From assembly GCA_010672825.2 (NCBI GenBank), contig JAAHFU020000002.1, positions 1,438,001-1,502,000 of the forward strand: a DNA stretch of 64,000 nucleotides, in the 5' to 3' direction. A program made the position numbers and the translations under genes. Below, piece after piece: positions 1-8,898 of the stretch (position 1 is the stretch's first letter; every line of letters starts with the position of its first letter). Under the pieces are notes generated by a model. It was given only the letters and a program-made list of their open reading frames with translations. It was not told the origin of the DNA and did no database searches. This DNA comes from Leptolyngbya sp. SIO1E4. Lineage in GTDB: Bacteria; Cyanobacteriota; Cyanobacteriia; Phormidesmidales; Phormidesmidaceae.

Positions 1-336
1 CGACATTGTGTTCGGCTGTTAACCGTACCCTGGACGCAAAATACCTGTGCCGAAACTGCCCGCTGCCTCCTGACCACTTACGAACAGCTCATGGTTGATC
101 TTGGCTTGGCGCTCGATAGCCAAAAGCCTGAAGTGCCCTATAACCTGCTAGTGACGCGGCAGTGGCTGATGGTGATTCCGCGATCGCAGGAAAGTTATCA
201 AGACATTGGCGTCAATTCTTTAGGATATTCGGGCTGGCTTTTAGTTAAGACGATGGAAGAGTTGGAACGTCTGAGACAAATTGGCCCCATGACCCTGCTG
301 CAAAAAGTTGGCCAGCCCCAATCCAATCCAATCTGA
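1..336 (+). CDS. ATP adenylyltransferase (Ap4A phosphorylase), 3' fragment
   Basis: Frame 1 is open from the first base to a TGA at 334-336, giving the last 111 codons of a gene that begins outside the window. The visible part contains HCVRLL, NLLVTRQWLMVIPRS and LGYSGWLLVK, which resemble the C-terminal domain of cyanobacterial ATP adenylyltransferases of the HIT-like superfamily. These enzymes split diadenosine tetraphosphate with phosphate into ATP and ADP in the cytoplasm. The catalytic HIT-type histidine motif would lie upstream and cannot be checked. The neighbouring flavoprotein gene converges on it with a 46-bp gap. Confidence 0.72.
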   Translation, partial: RHCVRLLTVPWTQNTCAETARCLLTTYEQLMVDLGLALDSQKPEVPYNLLVTRQWLMVIPRSQESYQDIGVNSLGYSGWLLVKTMEELERLRQIGPMTLLQKVGQPQSNPI

Positions 337-382
337 AAAAGGTCTACCCTTCCACTCCCCCTCCAGATGAATCGACCCATCT

Positions 383-2542
383 TCAGGAAGAACGAGAATC
401 TGGCTGAGCCACAATTGGAGAATTTTTTGGGATGGTGACCGCTTGGGCAGGAAGCCGAGCTTGGGAAATTTTCACATCTGGCAAAGTCGGGGGCGTAATC
501 TTTACCGAGTGAGCCGCAGGGGGTTGACCCATACCATAGGTGAGGTGGTGACTTTGGGCCAGCATCCACAAAAACAGCTCAGGGTTGGTGCGCTCCAGCC
601 ACTGGCTGTTATTGTCCAACCAAAGCGGGAACCAGCTAAAGAGCCACTGTAAAAAGGTCTGCAGCGTGTAATTTAAGTAACTTCCCACCCAGCGCAGCAT
701 ATCTTTAGGGCCTGCCAAGTGCCATATCCAGCGCAGCAAAGCTGGATTTTTACTCGCAGCCCTCAGTGCCATGCGATTAAACTCGTTCCAGGTCGCCCGG
801 TCTTTGATAAACCGTTCAGCTACATCGGGTTCTTCGGCTTCCAGAATGCCGAAAAAGGTATTCAGCATAGAGTTGATGCGCTCAGGTGCCAGACTTGCTC
901 CTGTCGGCACCATCATCCCCTTTGAAAATAGCCAGGTAATGGCAACGTTACTTTGGAAAGCACGAACTTGATTCAGATGCTTTGCCTTAAGAAAATCATG
1001 CTTAAGTGCAACATCCAGCAAATTGGTCAGGCGGGGCAGATTACGAATCAAGGAGCCAAACCCTGTGAATACTAATGGCGATTGCAAAGAGGCCGCATCG
1101 CCAACTGCAACTAAGCGATCAAAGGCTACGGTGCGCTCCTGTTTACTCACGCTGAAATGGCCTGGAATGTAGCCAAAGGTAGGTTTCCGCCAGGTGAGTT
1201 TGTCTAGGTTACAACGGCGATACTCCGGCAAAATATGGAAAAAATCCTCATACATTGTGAGCAGAGAACCCGGATTATCTGCATGAATTTCGTGGTAGTG
1301 GAAAAGGTAAATGGTGAGTTCATCTCCTTTGCCTGGGAAAAGCTCCCAAATGAGCTGTCGTCCTCGTGAAATGTCGCCATGGCTGAATAACACATCGCCG
1401 TATGTAGAGTCCCAAACACTGGGTTCAAACCCTCCAGAAATGCAGGCTCCTACAGTCGGGCAAACGCTGTCAAACGCCCGACCATTATTAAGCTGCCAGG
1501 CAATTGGGGATGCTGTCCCCATGGCATCCACCAAAAGTCTTCCTTGGGCAATCCGAGGGTCACCCGTAGGTAAATGACGTCCATGCACCGTGACGCAGTC
1601 GGTGCTCACCTCAGCCAATTCAAACTCGGTTTGGTCCCAAATAGTGCCCCCTGCAGCCGTTAGTTTGTCACCACATCGCTTCAGCAGAGCCTCAGAGTCA
1701 AGGGCAATGTTGAGGACTGTCGGGGTATGCAAAATTGGGGCTTTAGCGACGGTTGGGTTGTTGGCATCAAAAAACTTGTTGAAGCCATCTTCATATTCAC
1801 GAGCAATCAGCGCCTCAAACTCTTCCTGGCTGAACAACCCTAAGTCAATGAGGCTTTGAAATTCCTGGCGAGAGATATTCCATTCTCGGTGCATACGCCC
1901 AAACGGCAGTCGCTCAAGCAACAGCACCCTATACCCCAGGTTTGCCATGACGGCTGCATGAATCACCCCCAAGGCACCGCCAACATATACCAGGTCATAG
2001 TGATTATCTGGATCAACGGTGAGATTTGTTTGGGGGCGATCGCCTGCCTGAAAAATAACTTGCTTAGGGGTCTGAGGCGCTTTGACACTTTCACGCCAGC
2101 GTTTTTCCCACCAATACACTCGCTGTAAGTCGGCCTCGCCATTGGGCATCCGCTGAAAGTAGGTCACCGTCTTGGGATAGTGAGTCGCGAGGGCTTCAAA
2201 AATAGTCTCCCGTTGAGGGGAAAAGGGCGGTAGCTGTGGGTATTCGGGCGGGAAAGCTTGACGAATCTGCTGCGTCAGCTGCTGGGTGAGGCGATTTTCT
2301 TGAGGGAGGGGGTGATCGGCCCACCGAAAGGCTTTAAGGTAAGTGGTTCGCTGCAGCGACCACACGATGACTGAAAGCGCTGTGGGCAGAGACTCAGGAG
2401 TATCGCGATCGCCAAGCTTAATCCGAATTCCATCAGGAGTAGGAATGACTTGACCTACACACGGGGTAAATTTTTCCTGAAGCCAGGATTCGACCGCAGC
2501 CATGTCAGGCGTCGGCACCTCTAAATAAAGCAGCTCTTTCAT
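383..2542 (-). CDS. CruA/CruP-family FAD-dependent lycopene cyclase-like protein
   Basis: This 719-residue protein has a dinucleotide-binding segment near residues 180-215 (YDLVYVGGALGVIHAAVMA, ending in LLLE), as in FAD oxidoreductases of the geranylgeranyl-reductase/lycopene-cyclase fold. The stretch GRMHREWNISRQEF and a later GDAASLQSPLVFTGFGS, typical of the second FAD-contacting region, point to the CruA/CruP family of cyanobacterial carotenoid proteins. CruA cyclises lycopene; its paralogue CruP has been linked to oxidative-stress protection rather than proven cyclase activity. I cannot separate the two from sequence alone. The first 170 residues form a separate N-terminal region without a clear motif. 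The ATG start at 2542 is the first in frame. No operon partner is apparent. Confidence 0.72.
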   Translation of the reverse strand: MKELLYLEVPTPDMAAVESWLQEKFTPCVGQVIPTPDGIRIKLGDRDTPESLPTALSVIVWSLQRTTYLKAFRWADHPLPQENRLTQQLTQQIRQAFPPEYPQLPPFSPQRETIFEALATHYPKTVTYFQRMPNGEADLQRVYWWEKRWRESVKAPQTPKQVIFQAGDRPQTNLTVDPDNHYDLVYVGGALGVIHAAVMANLGYRVLLLERLPFGRMHREWNISRQEFQSLIDLGLFSQEEFEALIAREYEDGFNKFFDANNPTVAKAPILHTPTVLNIALDSEALLKRCGDKLTAAGGTIWDQTEFELAEVSTDCVTVHGRHLPTGDPRIAQGRLLVDAMGTASPIAWQLNNGRAFDSVCPTVGACISGGFEPSVWDSTYGDVLFSHGDISRGRQLIWELFPGKGDELTIYLFHYHEIHADNPGSLLTMYEDFFHILPEYRRCNLDKLTWRKPTFGYIPGHFSVSKQERTVAFDRLVAVGDAASLQSPLVFTGFGSLIRNLPRLTNLLDVALKHDFLKAKHLNQVRAFQSNVAITWLFSKGMMVPTGASLAPERINSMLNTFFGILEAEEPDVAERFIKDRATWNEFNRMALRAASKNPALLRWIWHLAGPKDMLRWVGSYLNYTLQTFLQWLFSWFPLWLDNNSQWLERTNPELFLWMLAQSHHLTYGMGQPPAAHSVKITPPTLPDVKISQARLPAQAVTIPKNSPIVAQPDSRSS

Positions 2543-2921
2543 TACAGTGAAAATTGATCAGGCGTCTCAAAAAGTTGCAACAGGCGAACAAAAATATTGC
2601 TGAAAAAATATCAAGACTAATCTGTCGCAACGAGTTTTGTTATCTTTCTTACATTAAACCGTAACTTACTCCAGGTTACAGCAAGTCCCTGTGCCCCTAT
2701 CTATCGTCTGCATAGACCACTGCACAGATAACTGAGAGCCCATTTCTGCGTTACAAGATCGGTTACAAGCTCGATGATCCCGATGATGCATTCCCCATCT
2801 TGATGGCCTAACCCCTTCTCAGGAGGCATCCAATGCCTGTAGGGACGGCAAATTTATTGCCCTACAGATAGGAATGGACAAGGCAGGCAAATCGGATGAA
2901 TGGTTCACATAACTGACGGCG
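2543..2921. other. Intergenic region, 379 bp
   Basis: This is the likely promoter region of the CruA/CruP-like gene, which reads leftward. The only structure I can point to is the inverted repeat at 2837-2867, listed separately. I see no open frame with a ribosome binding site and no RNA gene. Confidence 0.6.
2837..2867. repeat. REP-like hairpin with CTGTAGGG / CCCTACAG arms
   Basis: CTGTAGGG at 2837-2844 is the exact reverse complement of CCCTACAG at 2860-2867, and the 15-base spacer contains a further short pairing (GCAA with TTG). Hairpins built around a TGTAGGG...CCCTACA core are widespread intergenic repeats in cyanobacterial genomes, so a dispersed palindromic element is the simplest reading. 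There is no T-run after either arm, so it does not look like an intrinsic terminator. Confidence 0.55.
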
Positions 2922-3107
2922 CTAACGATTGGCTCGGATGAGGATGCCGTATACCGCTAAGCGTCGAAGCTCTGGATTGCCACCCCCCTGATTTTCAGCG
3001 GATTCATGAGCTTCATAAATACCCAAAAGCATGACGGTCCAGACAAGCACTAGGAAGGTGAACCGTTTGCAGATTGCCAACTGCCTGAGCAGCGAAGACC
3101 TAGACAT
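2922..3107 (-). CDS. Small single-pass membrane protein, unknown
   Basis: This is a 61-residue open frame. Residues 15-31 (a run around FTFLVLVWTVMLLGIY) form one hydrophobic segment, flanked by a basic N-terminus and a basic C-terminal tail ending in RANR. The main support that it is translated is a GGAGG placed 10 bases before the ATG (on the complementary strand of 3108-3125). I do not recognise a family. It could be an inner- or thylakoid-membrane small protein, or a chance frame with a fortuitous Shine-Dalgarno sequence. Confidence 0.4.
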   Translation of the reverse strand: MSRSSLLRQLAICKRFTFLVLVWTVMLLGIYEAHESAENQGGGNPELRRLAVYGILIRANR

Positions 3108-3482
3108 GGTGCGATCGCCTCCAAGGACACGCTAACTTTGCCCAATACTGAATTGATAAGCTAAGGATGATCACGCGCTTAATGAAATTTAGGACAAGTG
3201 CCCTTTCCTTTGCTCCACAGGGTTGAGTTGAGCTGTGGGCAAAAATTTCAGTTACACGAAAGGCTTATCTTGGCAAGCACCGCTTTACATATGAAGACAT
3301 CGTAAAGATTGCCTAAGTTCCCGTCGCTGAATTGGGATTTCTAGTCTGTCCTACTCAAGGTAAGCGGGTTGAGCTACCTAAGGTTTAAACGGGCTCTATA
3401 TTAAGCATGGAGAGCCTCCCCCAAATCTTGAGCGTGAAAGCCCCATCAGCTCTTGACCTTTTTCAGAAGTGGAGAGGGTTGC
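3108..3482. other. Intergenic region, 375 bp
   Basis: This stretch lies between the stop of the DUF4126 gene and the start of the small membrane protein gene, both on the minus strand. It holds one HIP1 octamer near 3112, overlapping the leader of the small gene. I see no convincing gene, terminator or repeat otherwise. Confidence 0.5.
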
Positions 3483-4082
3483 TTAGTCAGGATTGCGCTT
3501 TAGATAACGAGGTCGTTTCCGGTGACGCGGCTCTGCTTGGGCTACATACCAATTCCGCCACAAACTTGAGGTTCGCAAGGCTAGCCATAATAGCAGCAGA
3601 GCAATGAGCCCCCCTTGGTGGGGGGCATCGAAGGCCAACAGCACCAGGCAAACGCACAGCAGGTCGGCGGCAACAACGAGCCAAATCGACGGGGTTCTGA
3701 GACGATAAAGCCAACCCACCTGAACCAGATGAATCACAAGCGCTAAGAGCCCGCCTAAAATCCCTAGCAGCGGAGTCAATTCCCCTTCCAGACTGAATGT
3801 GCGAGCGATGGTAATGCCCGCGATCGCCCCGACCAGAGGACTTAAGAAAAGCTCAACACTCTGAAACAGCCGCTGGATGATTCGCTCTTTGGAAAACACC
3901 AGTTCAGCCAGAGTCCAACTCACTAACGCCCCAACCACAATGGTTGGAGGGAACATGGACAGAATCGGTACCTGAGACCACAGACTTTCCGACATCAACC
4001 CAATCATCAACAGCGGTAAGGCTAACCGAAAGCCAGCCGCAGCCGAGATAGACAAGACAGCGAGTAATTCAGTGATAATCAC
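3483..4082 (-). CDS. DUF4126 family membrane protein
   Basis: The 199-residue protein is almost wholly hydrophobic, with about five membrane segments. An N-terminal AAAGFRLALPLLMIGLM stretch resembles the glycine/arginine-containing first helix that characterises DUF4126 proteins. Family members are small integral membrane proteins of unknown biochemical role. The C-terminus is short, basic and cytoplasm-like (RHRKRPRYLKRNPD). The ATG at 4082 follows a region of about 185 bp shared with the divergent rhomboid gene. The assignment rests on the overall pattern and was not tested by search. Confidence 0.7.
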   Translation of the reverse strand: MIITELLAVLSISAAAGFRLALPLLMIGLMSESLWSQVPILSMFPPTIVVGALVSWTLAELVFSKERIIQRLFQSVELFLSPLVGAIAGITIARTFSLEGELTPLLGILGGLLALVIHLVQVGWLYRLRTPSIWLVVAADLLCVCLVLLAFDAPHQGGLIALLLLWLALRTSSLWRNWYVAQAEPRHRKRPRYLKRNPD

Positions 4083-4267
4083 GATCGTTCAGGGTGGCTA
4101 TGCTGGAAATGTGACGCATTTTCCCCTATGGATGATCTTAGTCACCCGTTCATCAGTCATACTGTCCACTGACAACGGATTCATCGTTTGCACATAACAT
4201 CCGAAAGAATTGAGCAAGTTACTTCCTAAGTGATCAGCTTGCGGCTAACTGTACAACTCAATCTGCT

Positions 4268-4855
4268 ATGGCGTCTCCCTCGGATAAAACAATTCTTCAG
4301 GAACTTAAAACTCAAGCTTGGATCCTAGGGGGTTTGATTGGCCTGCTCTGGGGAATTCAGTTAATAAACGCTGAGCTATTTAACGGCAGGCTTGCCCACT
4401 ATGGTATTCGTCCCAGACAACTAAACGGGCTACAGGGCATTCTCTGGGCTCCTCTGCTTCATGGCAGCGCCAGTCATCTGTTGGCTAACACGATTCCGCT
4501 GTTGACCCTGGGCTGGCTAATCATGCTGCAGGAAACAGAAGACTTCCTCACTGTGACTATTATTACTGCATTTGTCAGCGGGCTGGGAACCTGGTTGGTT
4601 GGCGCCTCCACCTCTATCCATATTGGCGCCAGTGGAATAGTCTTTGGATATTTTGGCTACTTGCTGCTGCGAGGCTATTTTGAACGCAGTGCTACCTCAA
4701 TCGCTTTGTCATTCATGGTGATTATGTTGTACGGAGGGTTGATTTGGGGCGTGCTACCCACTCAACAGGGCATTTCCTGGGAGGGACATTTGTTTGGCTT
4801 CATTGGAGGCGGGCTGGCGGCTCGTCTGCTGGCTAAGCGTCGCTCCCCTCGATAA
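4268..4855 (+). CDS. Rhomboid family intramembrane serine protease
   Basis: Rhomboids cleave transmembrane helices inside the lipid bilayer using a Ser-His dyad. In this 195-residue protein the nucleophile is visible as S122 in GASG (residues 120-123), and the partner histidine as H174 in GHLFGFIGG (172-180). H65 and H70 with N74 (LLHGSASHLLANT) match the HxxxHxxxN helix that helps form the oxyanion site. About six membrane helices fit the basic bacterial topology without extra domains. The ATG at 4268 is the first in frame. It is divergent from the DUF4126 gene and convergent with hrcA. Confidence 0.9.
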   Translation: MASPSDKTILQELKTQAWILGGLIGLLWGIQLINAELFNGRLAHYGIRPRQLNGLQGILWAPLLHGSASHLLANTIPLLTLGWLIMLQETEDFLTVTIITAFVSGLGTWLVGASTSIHIGASGIVFGYFGYLLLRGYFERSATSIALSFMVIMLYGGLIWGVLPTQQGISWEGHLFGFIGGGLAARLLAKRRSPR

Positions 4856-4911
4856 ACTCTAGGCACCTGATGTAGCCCCTGTGGTTAGCCCCTATTAAGC
4901 CCTCGATAACG

Positions 4912-6000
4912 TTAGAACCCTAAATTGAAAGCCTCTGATAAATAATTAGCAGCGGCTTCAACCACCGCGATCGCATTGTCGTACATCATGCGAGTCGGGC
5001 CCAGGACACTGACGCTACCAATAGGGATTTTTCTTCTGTAATAAGTAGAAGAAACCAAGGCACAGCTTTGCATCGGCTCCAGCGGATTTTCTGAGCCGAT
5101 CCAAACTCGAACTCCCTGCTCAGCCTCCTCTGTTGAGGTAGATTCAAAAACGAGGGGCCACAACTGTGCCTGTTCTTCTTCCAACAGATGCACAATTGCT
5201 TGTACCTGTTGGGTTTCTGAAAACTCCGGTTGACGGAGAACCCCGCCTAAGCCACTCATTACAAATTGGGCCATTCCTGAAGATTGATTGCGTTTTGCTA
5301 AAACCTGCATCGCATCCTTCAACGTCTTGCTGTAACGCTGAAACTCTCGATCCAGGGTTTCCCAATCCAGCTCTGAAATCTCCAGAAGTGATCGTCCTAT
5401 CAAATGAGCACTCAGAAAATTTGACAGGATCTTAAGCTCCCGTTCCAGCGCTTCTAAATGAGGCGTATCTTGACCGTCTGCCGTTGGTAGTTGGATCACC
5501 ATTGACTGGGTTTCTAAAGAATCCAGAACAGCTGAGAGCAACATTTGCGTTTCATCTAACAGCACGAGTTGCAAATGGCGAATGGTTGCCTCGCTTTTCT
5601 GGGGCACCGTAATTAATGTGAGATAACCGCTTAAGGCTGCCAAAATCTGGGTTGCTCCTCGCAGCAGCGCCTCTACGCTCCAGTTATCCCAGTTCAACGA
5701 CTCAGACAGTTGAGTATCCACTCGTTGAGCCACTTTCGTTGAAGGGTGCATGAGATGATCTACATACAACCGATAGCCAAAATCGGAGGGGATGCGCCCT
5801 GCAGACGTATGCGGTTGAAAAAGTAGTCCGGACTTCTCTAAAAAGCCCATCACATGGCGAACAGTTGCCGGACTAAACTTGAGGCCATATTCTTTGGCCA
5901 GAACCTTAGAACCCACAGGTTCAGCGGTTGAGACATACTGCCGGACAGTTGCCCAAAGCACATGTTGCTGACGAGCATTGAGTGTAATAGGCGCTTGCAT
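4912..6000 (-). CDS. hrcA: Heat-inducible transcription repressor HrcA
   Basis: HrcA represses class I heat-shock genes such as groESL by binding the CIRCE operator. The product (362 residues) begins with a winged-helix domain, TLNARQQHVLWATVRQYVS then VGSKVLAKEYGLKFSPATVR and HTSAGRIPSDFGYRLYVD. These are the hallmark blocks of the family, and the GAF-like C-terminal domain follows. The frame stays open to a TTG at 6099, with another ATG at 6075. I prefer the ATG at 6000 because the protein then starts MQAPITLNARQQ, as in relatives. No CIRCE sequence was seen upstream, so autoregulation is not evident here. The ferredoxin-like gene lies about 150 bp upstream on the same strand. Confidence 0.92.
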   Translation of the reverse strand: MQAPITLNARQQHVLWATVRQYVSTAEPVGSKVLAKEYGLKFSPATVRHVMGFLEKSGLLFQPHTSAGRIPSDFGYRLYVDHLMHPSTKVAQRVDTQLSESLNWDNWSVEALLRGATQILAALSGYLTLITVPQKSEATIRHLQLVLLDETQMLLSAVLDSLETQSMVIQLPTADGQDTPHLEALERELKILSNFLSAHLIGRSLLEISELDWETLDREFQRYSKTLKDAMQVLAKRNQSSGMAQFVMSGLGGVLRQPEFSETQQVQAIVHLLEEEQAQLWPLVFESTSTEEAEQGVRVWIGSENPLEPMQSCALVSSTYYRRKIPIGSVSVLGPTRMMYDNAIAVVEAAANYLSEAFNLGF

Positions 6001-6154
6001 GAAGCTGTCTGGAATGTTTTCTCGTAATAAAATCTTTGGAAATAACCTTAGCAGATCTTTCCCGAGAACCCGCATCGCGAATTTCCCAAGCACCCCCAAG
6101 GTCGCGTTACGAGAATGGACCGCAAACGAATTGTTTGATTAAACCTCAGGATCC

Positions 6155-6640
6155 TTAAGTGACTGAAGACTGATTAAAGAACTCGCTAACTTTAAAGGTG
6201 TCAGTATTTTCAAGCTGTTTTAGCATAGAGCGTGTAATTAGCTTGCCCTCTTCTACCAAAACTGCTCCTGTAATCGGATGCAGCAGGTTGGCTTCGGCTC
6301 GACGGCCAACCAATGCTTCAATATCTTGCAGGGAGTTAACGTACATCCCAGGGGGGAGTTCTACAACCACCCCTTCCCCCAACACTCTGGCTTGACAGGC
6401 TAACCGGGAATTAGTCTTACAAGAAGTAATCACCTCTAGGGTTCGCTGTTCACGCCGATTAACGGGGGTGAGAGATGCCTCACCCTCCTTGACGTAGATA
6501 TGACAGGTGGCGCACATGCCCCGTCCGCCACATTCTTTTAAGACATCCAGATCTTTATTGAGCAGAACCGACAGCAAGTTGCCATTCGTCTGGACAGAGC
6601 TTTCTTGAGCAATGGGTTCTAACCTGACAATTTTGGCCAT
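6155..6640 (-). CDS. 2Fe-2S ferredoxin-like protein with C-terminal extension
   Basis: The 161-residue protein carries a plant-type 2Fe-2S motif, CGGRGMCATC, at about residues 37-46, and a fourth ligand cysteine in the ITSCKTNSRLACQ region. It is therefore predicted to be an electron-transfer protein of the adrenodoxin/ferredoxin fold. It is longer than photosynthetic ferredoxin (about 97 residues) because of a 60-residue tail after the cluster domain, containing VGRRAEANLLHPITG. This layout occurs in a conserved cyanobacterial ferredoxin-like family whose partner is unknown to me. It is encoded upstream of hrcA on the same strand. The ATG start is supported by the family-like MAKIVRLEP opening. 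Confidence 0.85.
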   Translation of the reverse strand: MAKIVRLEPIAQESSVQTNGNLLSVLLNKDLDVLKECGGRGMCATCHIYVKEGEASLTPVNRREQRTLEVITSCKTNSRLACQARVLGEGVVVELPPGMYVNSLQDIEALVGRRAEANLLHPITGAVLVEEGKLITRSMLKQLENTDTFKVSEFFNQSSVT

Positions 6641-6757
6641 CTAATCAGTGTGTCCTTTGTACGGTGAATGGCTTGACATGAGGGCTCAGCAAAGGGGCAA
6701 AGGTATTCTCCACTCTTTTTTGGGGAAGGGCATACTGGGTAATGCACTCGCAGTTGC

Positions 6758-7597
6758 CTACCCCTCGTGAGTTTCGATCCGCAAAATTGCCCGTTGTTGA
6801 TCATTGAGCGCCTGATTTAGAACGATTTCTGGATAATCACGAATGATCTTTGAACATCGCTGGATGAAACTTTGAACCCAGCAGTGTAGAACCTCATGAT
6901 CGTTAGAACTGATGGACTGAGTGCCTGCGGCTTCAGCGCCAGATGAGTAGCTAAAATGTCCGCTGCGATCAGTTTCAAGACTGGCTAGCGACTCTCCCTC
7001 TGGGCGAGTAGACCGCCAAGTGTTGGCTACTACAATCTTGCCCAAATATTGAGCGGTCGCATCAGTCAAGGTATTGAGGGCCGCAATCCCCTGATCCCAC
7101 CGATAGGTAGCCTCCACCGTTGAATTCGAAGTTGAATTTTGTGTCGCTACCGCAGCCGTATCGTCTCGCGGCGGAACTGCTGAATCTGCTGGGGCCTTAG
7201 ACCAGTATTGTTGCTTGCTCAGGGTTGAGGATCCTGCTAGCAAGCGAAAGGTTGAAACCGTATTCTGAAGATCTGCTTGGAGTGTCTCCTTAAGCTGCAT
7301 AACGGCGTCATGATAGGCCGATGCATCCAGGCTTTCATTCGTAACAACTAATAGGATAATGTCGCTATCTAGCTTGTAAATACGAGCGTCTCGTTGTGAA
7401 AATCGAAATTCAAATGCCTCAAAGCTCGCTGGTGTAGTACTGATGACCTGCTGAATGCCTTGGGTTAACGCTTCTTTTTGCTGAAAGTTTAGGGATTGAT
7501 CGATACCGCAAAAGTAAGGACGTGAAAGTCCATCCATGAGGGCTAGACCGACGATACCAGGTAGATTTAGGAAGTTTTGTATGACCTGCTTTTTCAT
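6758..7597 (-). CDS. Conserved cyanobacterial protein, roadblock/LC7-like N-terminus (tentative)
   Basis: This is a 279-residue soluble protein. The first 130 residues (VIQNFLNLPGIVGLALMDGLSRPYF, then RIYKLDSDIILLVVTNES) have the alternating beta/alpha pattern of roadblock/longin-type domains, which often regulate GTPases or act in signalling complexes. A low-complexity, Ser/Thr/Ala-rich linker (about 140-165) separates this from a C-terminal domain with no motif I know. It is divergent from rbcR across about 200 bp, so the two may share regulation. I infer the fold from pattern only, and the function is unknown. Confidence 0.5.
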   Translation of the reverse strand: MKKQVIQNFLNLPGIVGLALMDGLSRPYFCGIDQSLNFQQKEALTQGIQQVISTTPASFEAFEFRFSQRDARIYKLDSDIILLVVTNESLDASAYHDAVMQLKETLQADLQNTVSTFRLLAGSSTLSKQQYWSKAPADSAVPPRDDTAAVATQNSTSNSTVEATYRWDQGIAALNTLTDATAQYLGKIVVANTWRSTRPEGESLASLETDRSGHFSYSSGAEAAGTQSISSNDHEVLHCWVQSFIQRCSKIIRDYPEIVLNQALNDQQRAILRIETHEG

Positions 7598-7800
7598 ACA
7601 ATCTTAGTTTTCATGGCAATTGGTTCCAGGAAATCCCATTAAGCGAGTAATCTAGGGAGTGCGGGCGATCTCAAAAATTCTTTGCGGCCAGAGGTTACTC
7701 ATTGCCAGGAATTTTGACTTCCGCTGTTCATTTTTCTAAATCATGCCTATCAATTCGTTGCTGCATTGTATGTTCCCTTCGATTTTCTGGATAGGGTTTT

Positions 7801-8820
7801 ATGTCTTCTGATCTCCCATTTACCCTGGATCAGTTGCGTATTCTTAAGGCGATCGCAACTGAGGGAAGTTTTAAGCGGGCTGCCGACAGCCTCTATGTTT
7901 CTCAGCCAGCGGTTAGCCTCCAGGTACAAAATTTGGAGCGGCAGCTCAATGTGCCGTTGTTCGACCGCGGTGGGCGACGGGCACAGCTCACTGAAGCAGG
8001 GCATCTCCTTTTAGCCTATGGTGATCGCATTTTGAGTCTATGCCAAGAGACCTGTCGCGCAATTGAAGACCTTCAAAGCCTGCAAGGGGGAACCTTGATA
8101 GTGGGCGCTAGTCAGACCACAGGAACCTATCTCCTACCCCGGATGATTGGCTTATTTCGACAACGGTATCCTGATGTCGCGGTGCAACTCCACGTTCATT
8201 CCACCCGTCGCACCTCTTGGAGTGTGGCCAATGGTCAAGTAGATTTAGCCATTATTGGAGGAGAAGTCCCCACAGAATTGCAAGACTCCTTGGAAATTAT
8301 TCCCTACGCTGAGGATGAACTTGCACTCATCATGCCCGTTTTCCATCCCTTAGCCAGTAATGACATCATCCGTCGCGATGATTTGTATCAGCTCAAGTTT
8401 ATTGCTCTAGACTCTCAATCTACAATTCGTAAAGTGATTGATCAGGTACTGACACGCTGTGGCATTGAGACTAGCAACCTTAACATTGAGATGGAACTAA
8501 ACTCTATCGAAGCGATTAAGAATGCGGTGCAAGCAGGGCTCGGGGTTGCCTTTGTATCCATTTCTGCCATTGAGAAAGAGTTACAAATGGGCATGCTACA
8601 TCGGGCTCGCATTGAAGCGGTAGTGATCAATCGCACCCTGTCTGTCATTTTTAATCCGAATCGTTACCGTTCTAAGGCCGCTGAAGCATTCACAAAAGAA
8701 ATTTTGCCTCAGTTTACCAATCGCTCTTTAGAATTAACTCAATCCCCACCAGACCAAAACGGTCAGGAAAAGCCGATTGCCCCCCCTTCAGAAGTAAATG
8801 GGAAGGCTCCTGTAGAGTGA
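7801..8820 (+). CDS. rbcR: LysR-type regulator of RuBisCO genes, RbcR
   Basis: RbcR activates the rbcLXS operon and other carbon-assimilation genes in response to metabolites of carbon fixation. The 339-residue product starts [14 protein letters not shown], then [18 protein letters not shown] and [15 protein letters not shown], the LysR winged helix-turn-helix in residues 1-65. It continues with [20 protein letters not shown] and [18 protein letters not shown], sequences very characteristic of RbcR (Ycf30 in red-lineage plastids). The effector domain runs to about residue 305, followed by a proline-rich tail. It is distinct from CmpR/NdhR, which share the domain layout but not these exact blocks. 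The RuBisCO genes themselves are not in the window. Confidence 0.9.
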   Translation: MSSDLPFTLDQLRILKAIATEGSFKRAADSLYVSQPAVSLQVQNLERQLNVPLFDRGGRRAQLTEAGHLLLAYGDRILSLCQETCRAIEDLQSLQGGTLIVGASQTTGTYLLPRMIGLFRQRYPDVAVQLHVHSTRRTSWSVANGQVDLAIIGGEVPTELQDSLEIIPYAEDELALIMPVFHPLASNDIIRRDDLYQLKFIALDSQSTIRKVIDQVLTRCGIETSNLNIEMELNSIEAIKNAVQAGLGVAFVSISAIEKELQMGMLHRARIEAVVINRTLSVIFNPNRYRSKAAEAFTKEILPQFTNRSLELTQSPPDQNGQEKPIAPPSEVNGKAPVE

Positions 8821-8840
8821 CAGCATGGCCTGTAGAGTGA
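8809..8840 (+). repeat. 12-bp direct repeat at the 3' end of rbcR
   Basis: CCTGTAGAGTGA occurs at 8809-8820, where its last three bases are the rbcR stop codon, and again at 8829-8840, a period of 20 bp. It looks like a recent local duplication. Confidence 0.7.
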
Positions 8841-8898
8841 TGACAGATGTTCGCGAGTTTCTCATTTAGTCCGGGAGTCTTTGTCTCACCCAGCGCAT

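Noticed and set aside
4912-6099. CIRCE operator in front of hrcA
   Set aside because: The expected inverted repeat TTAGCACTC with its GAGTGCTAA partner was not found in the region upstream of the chosen start.
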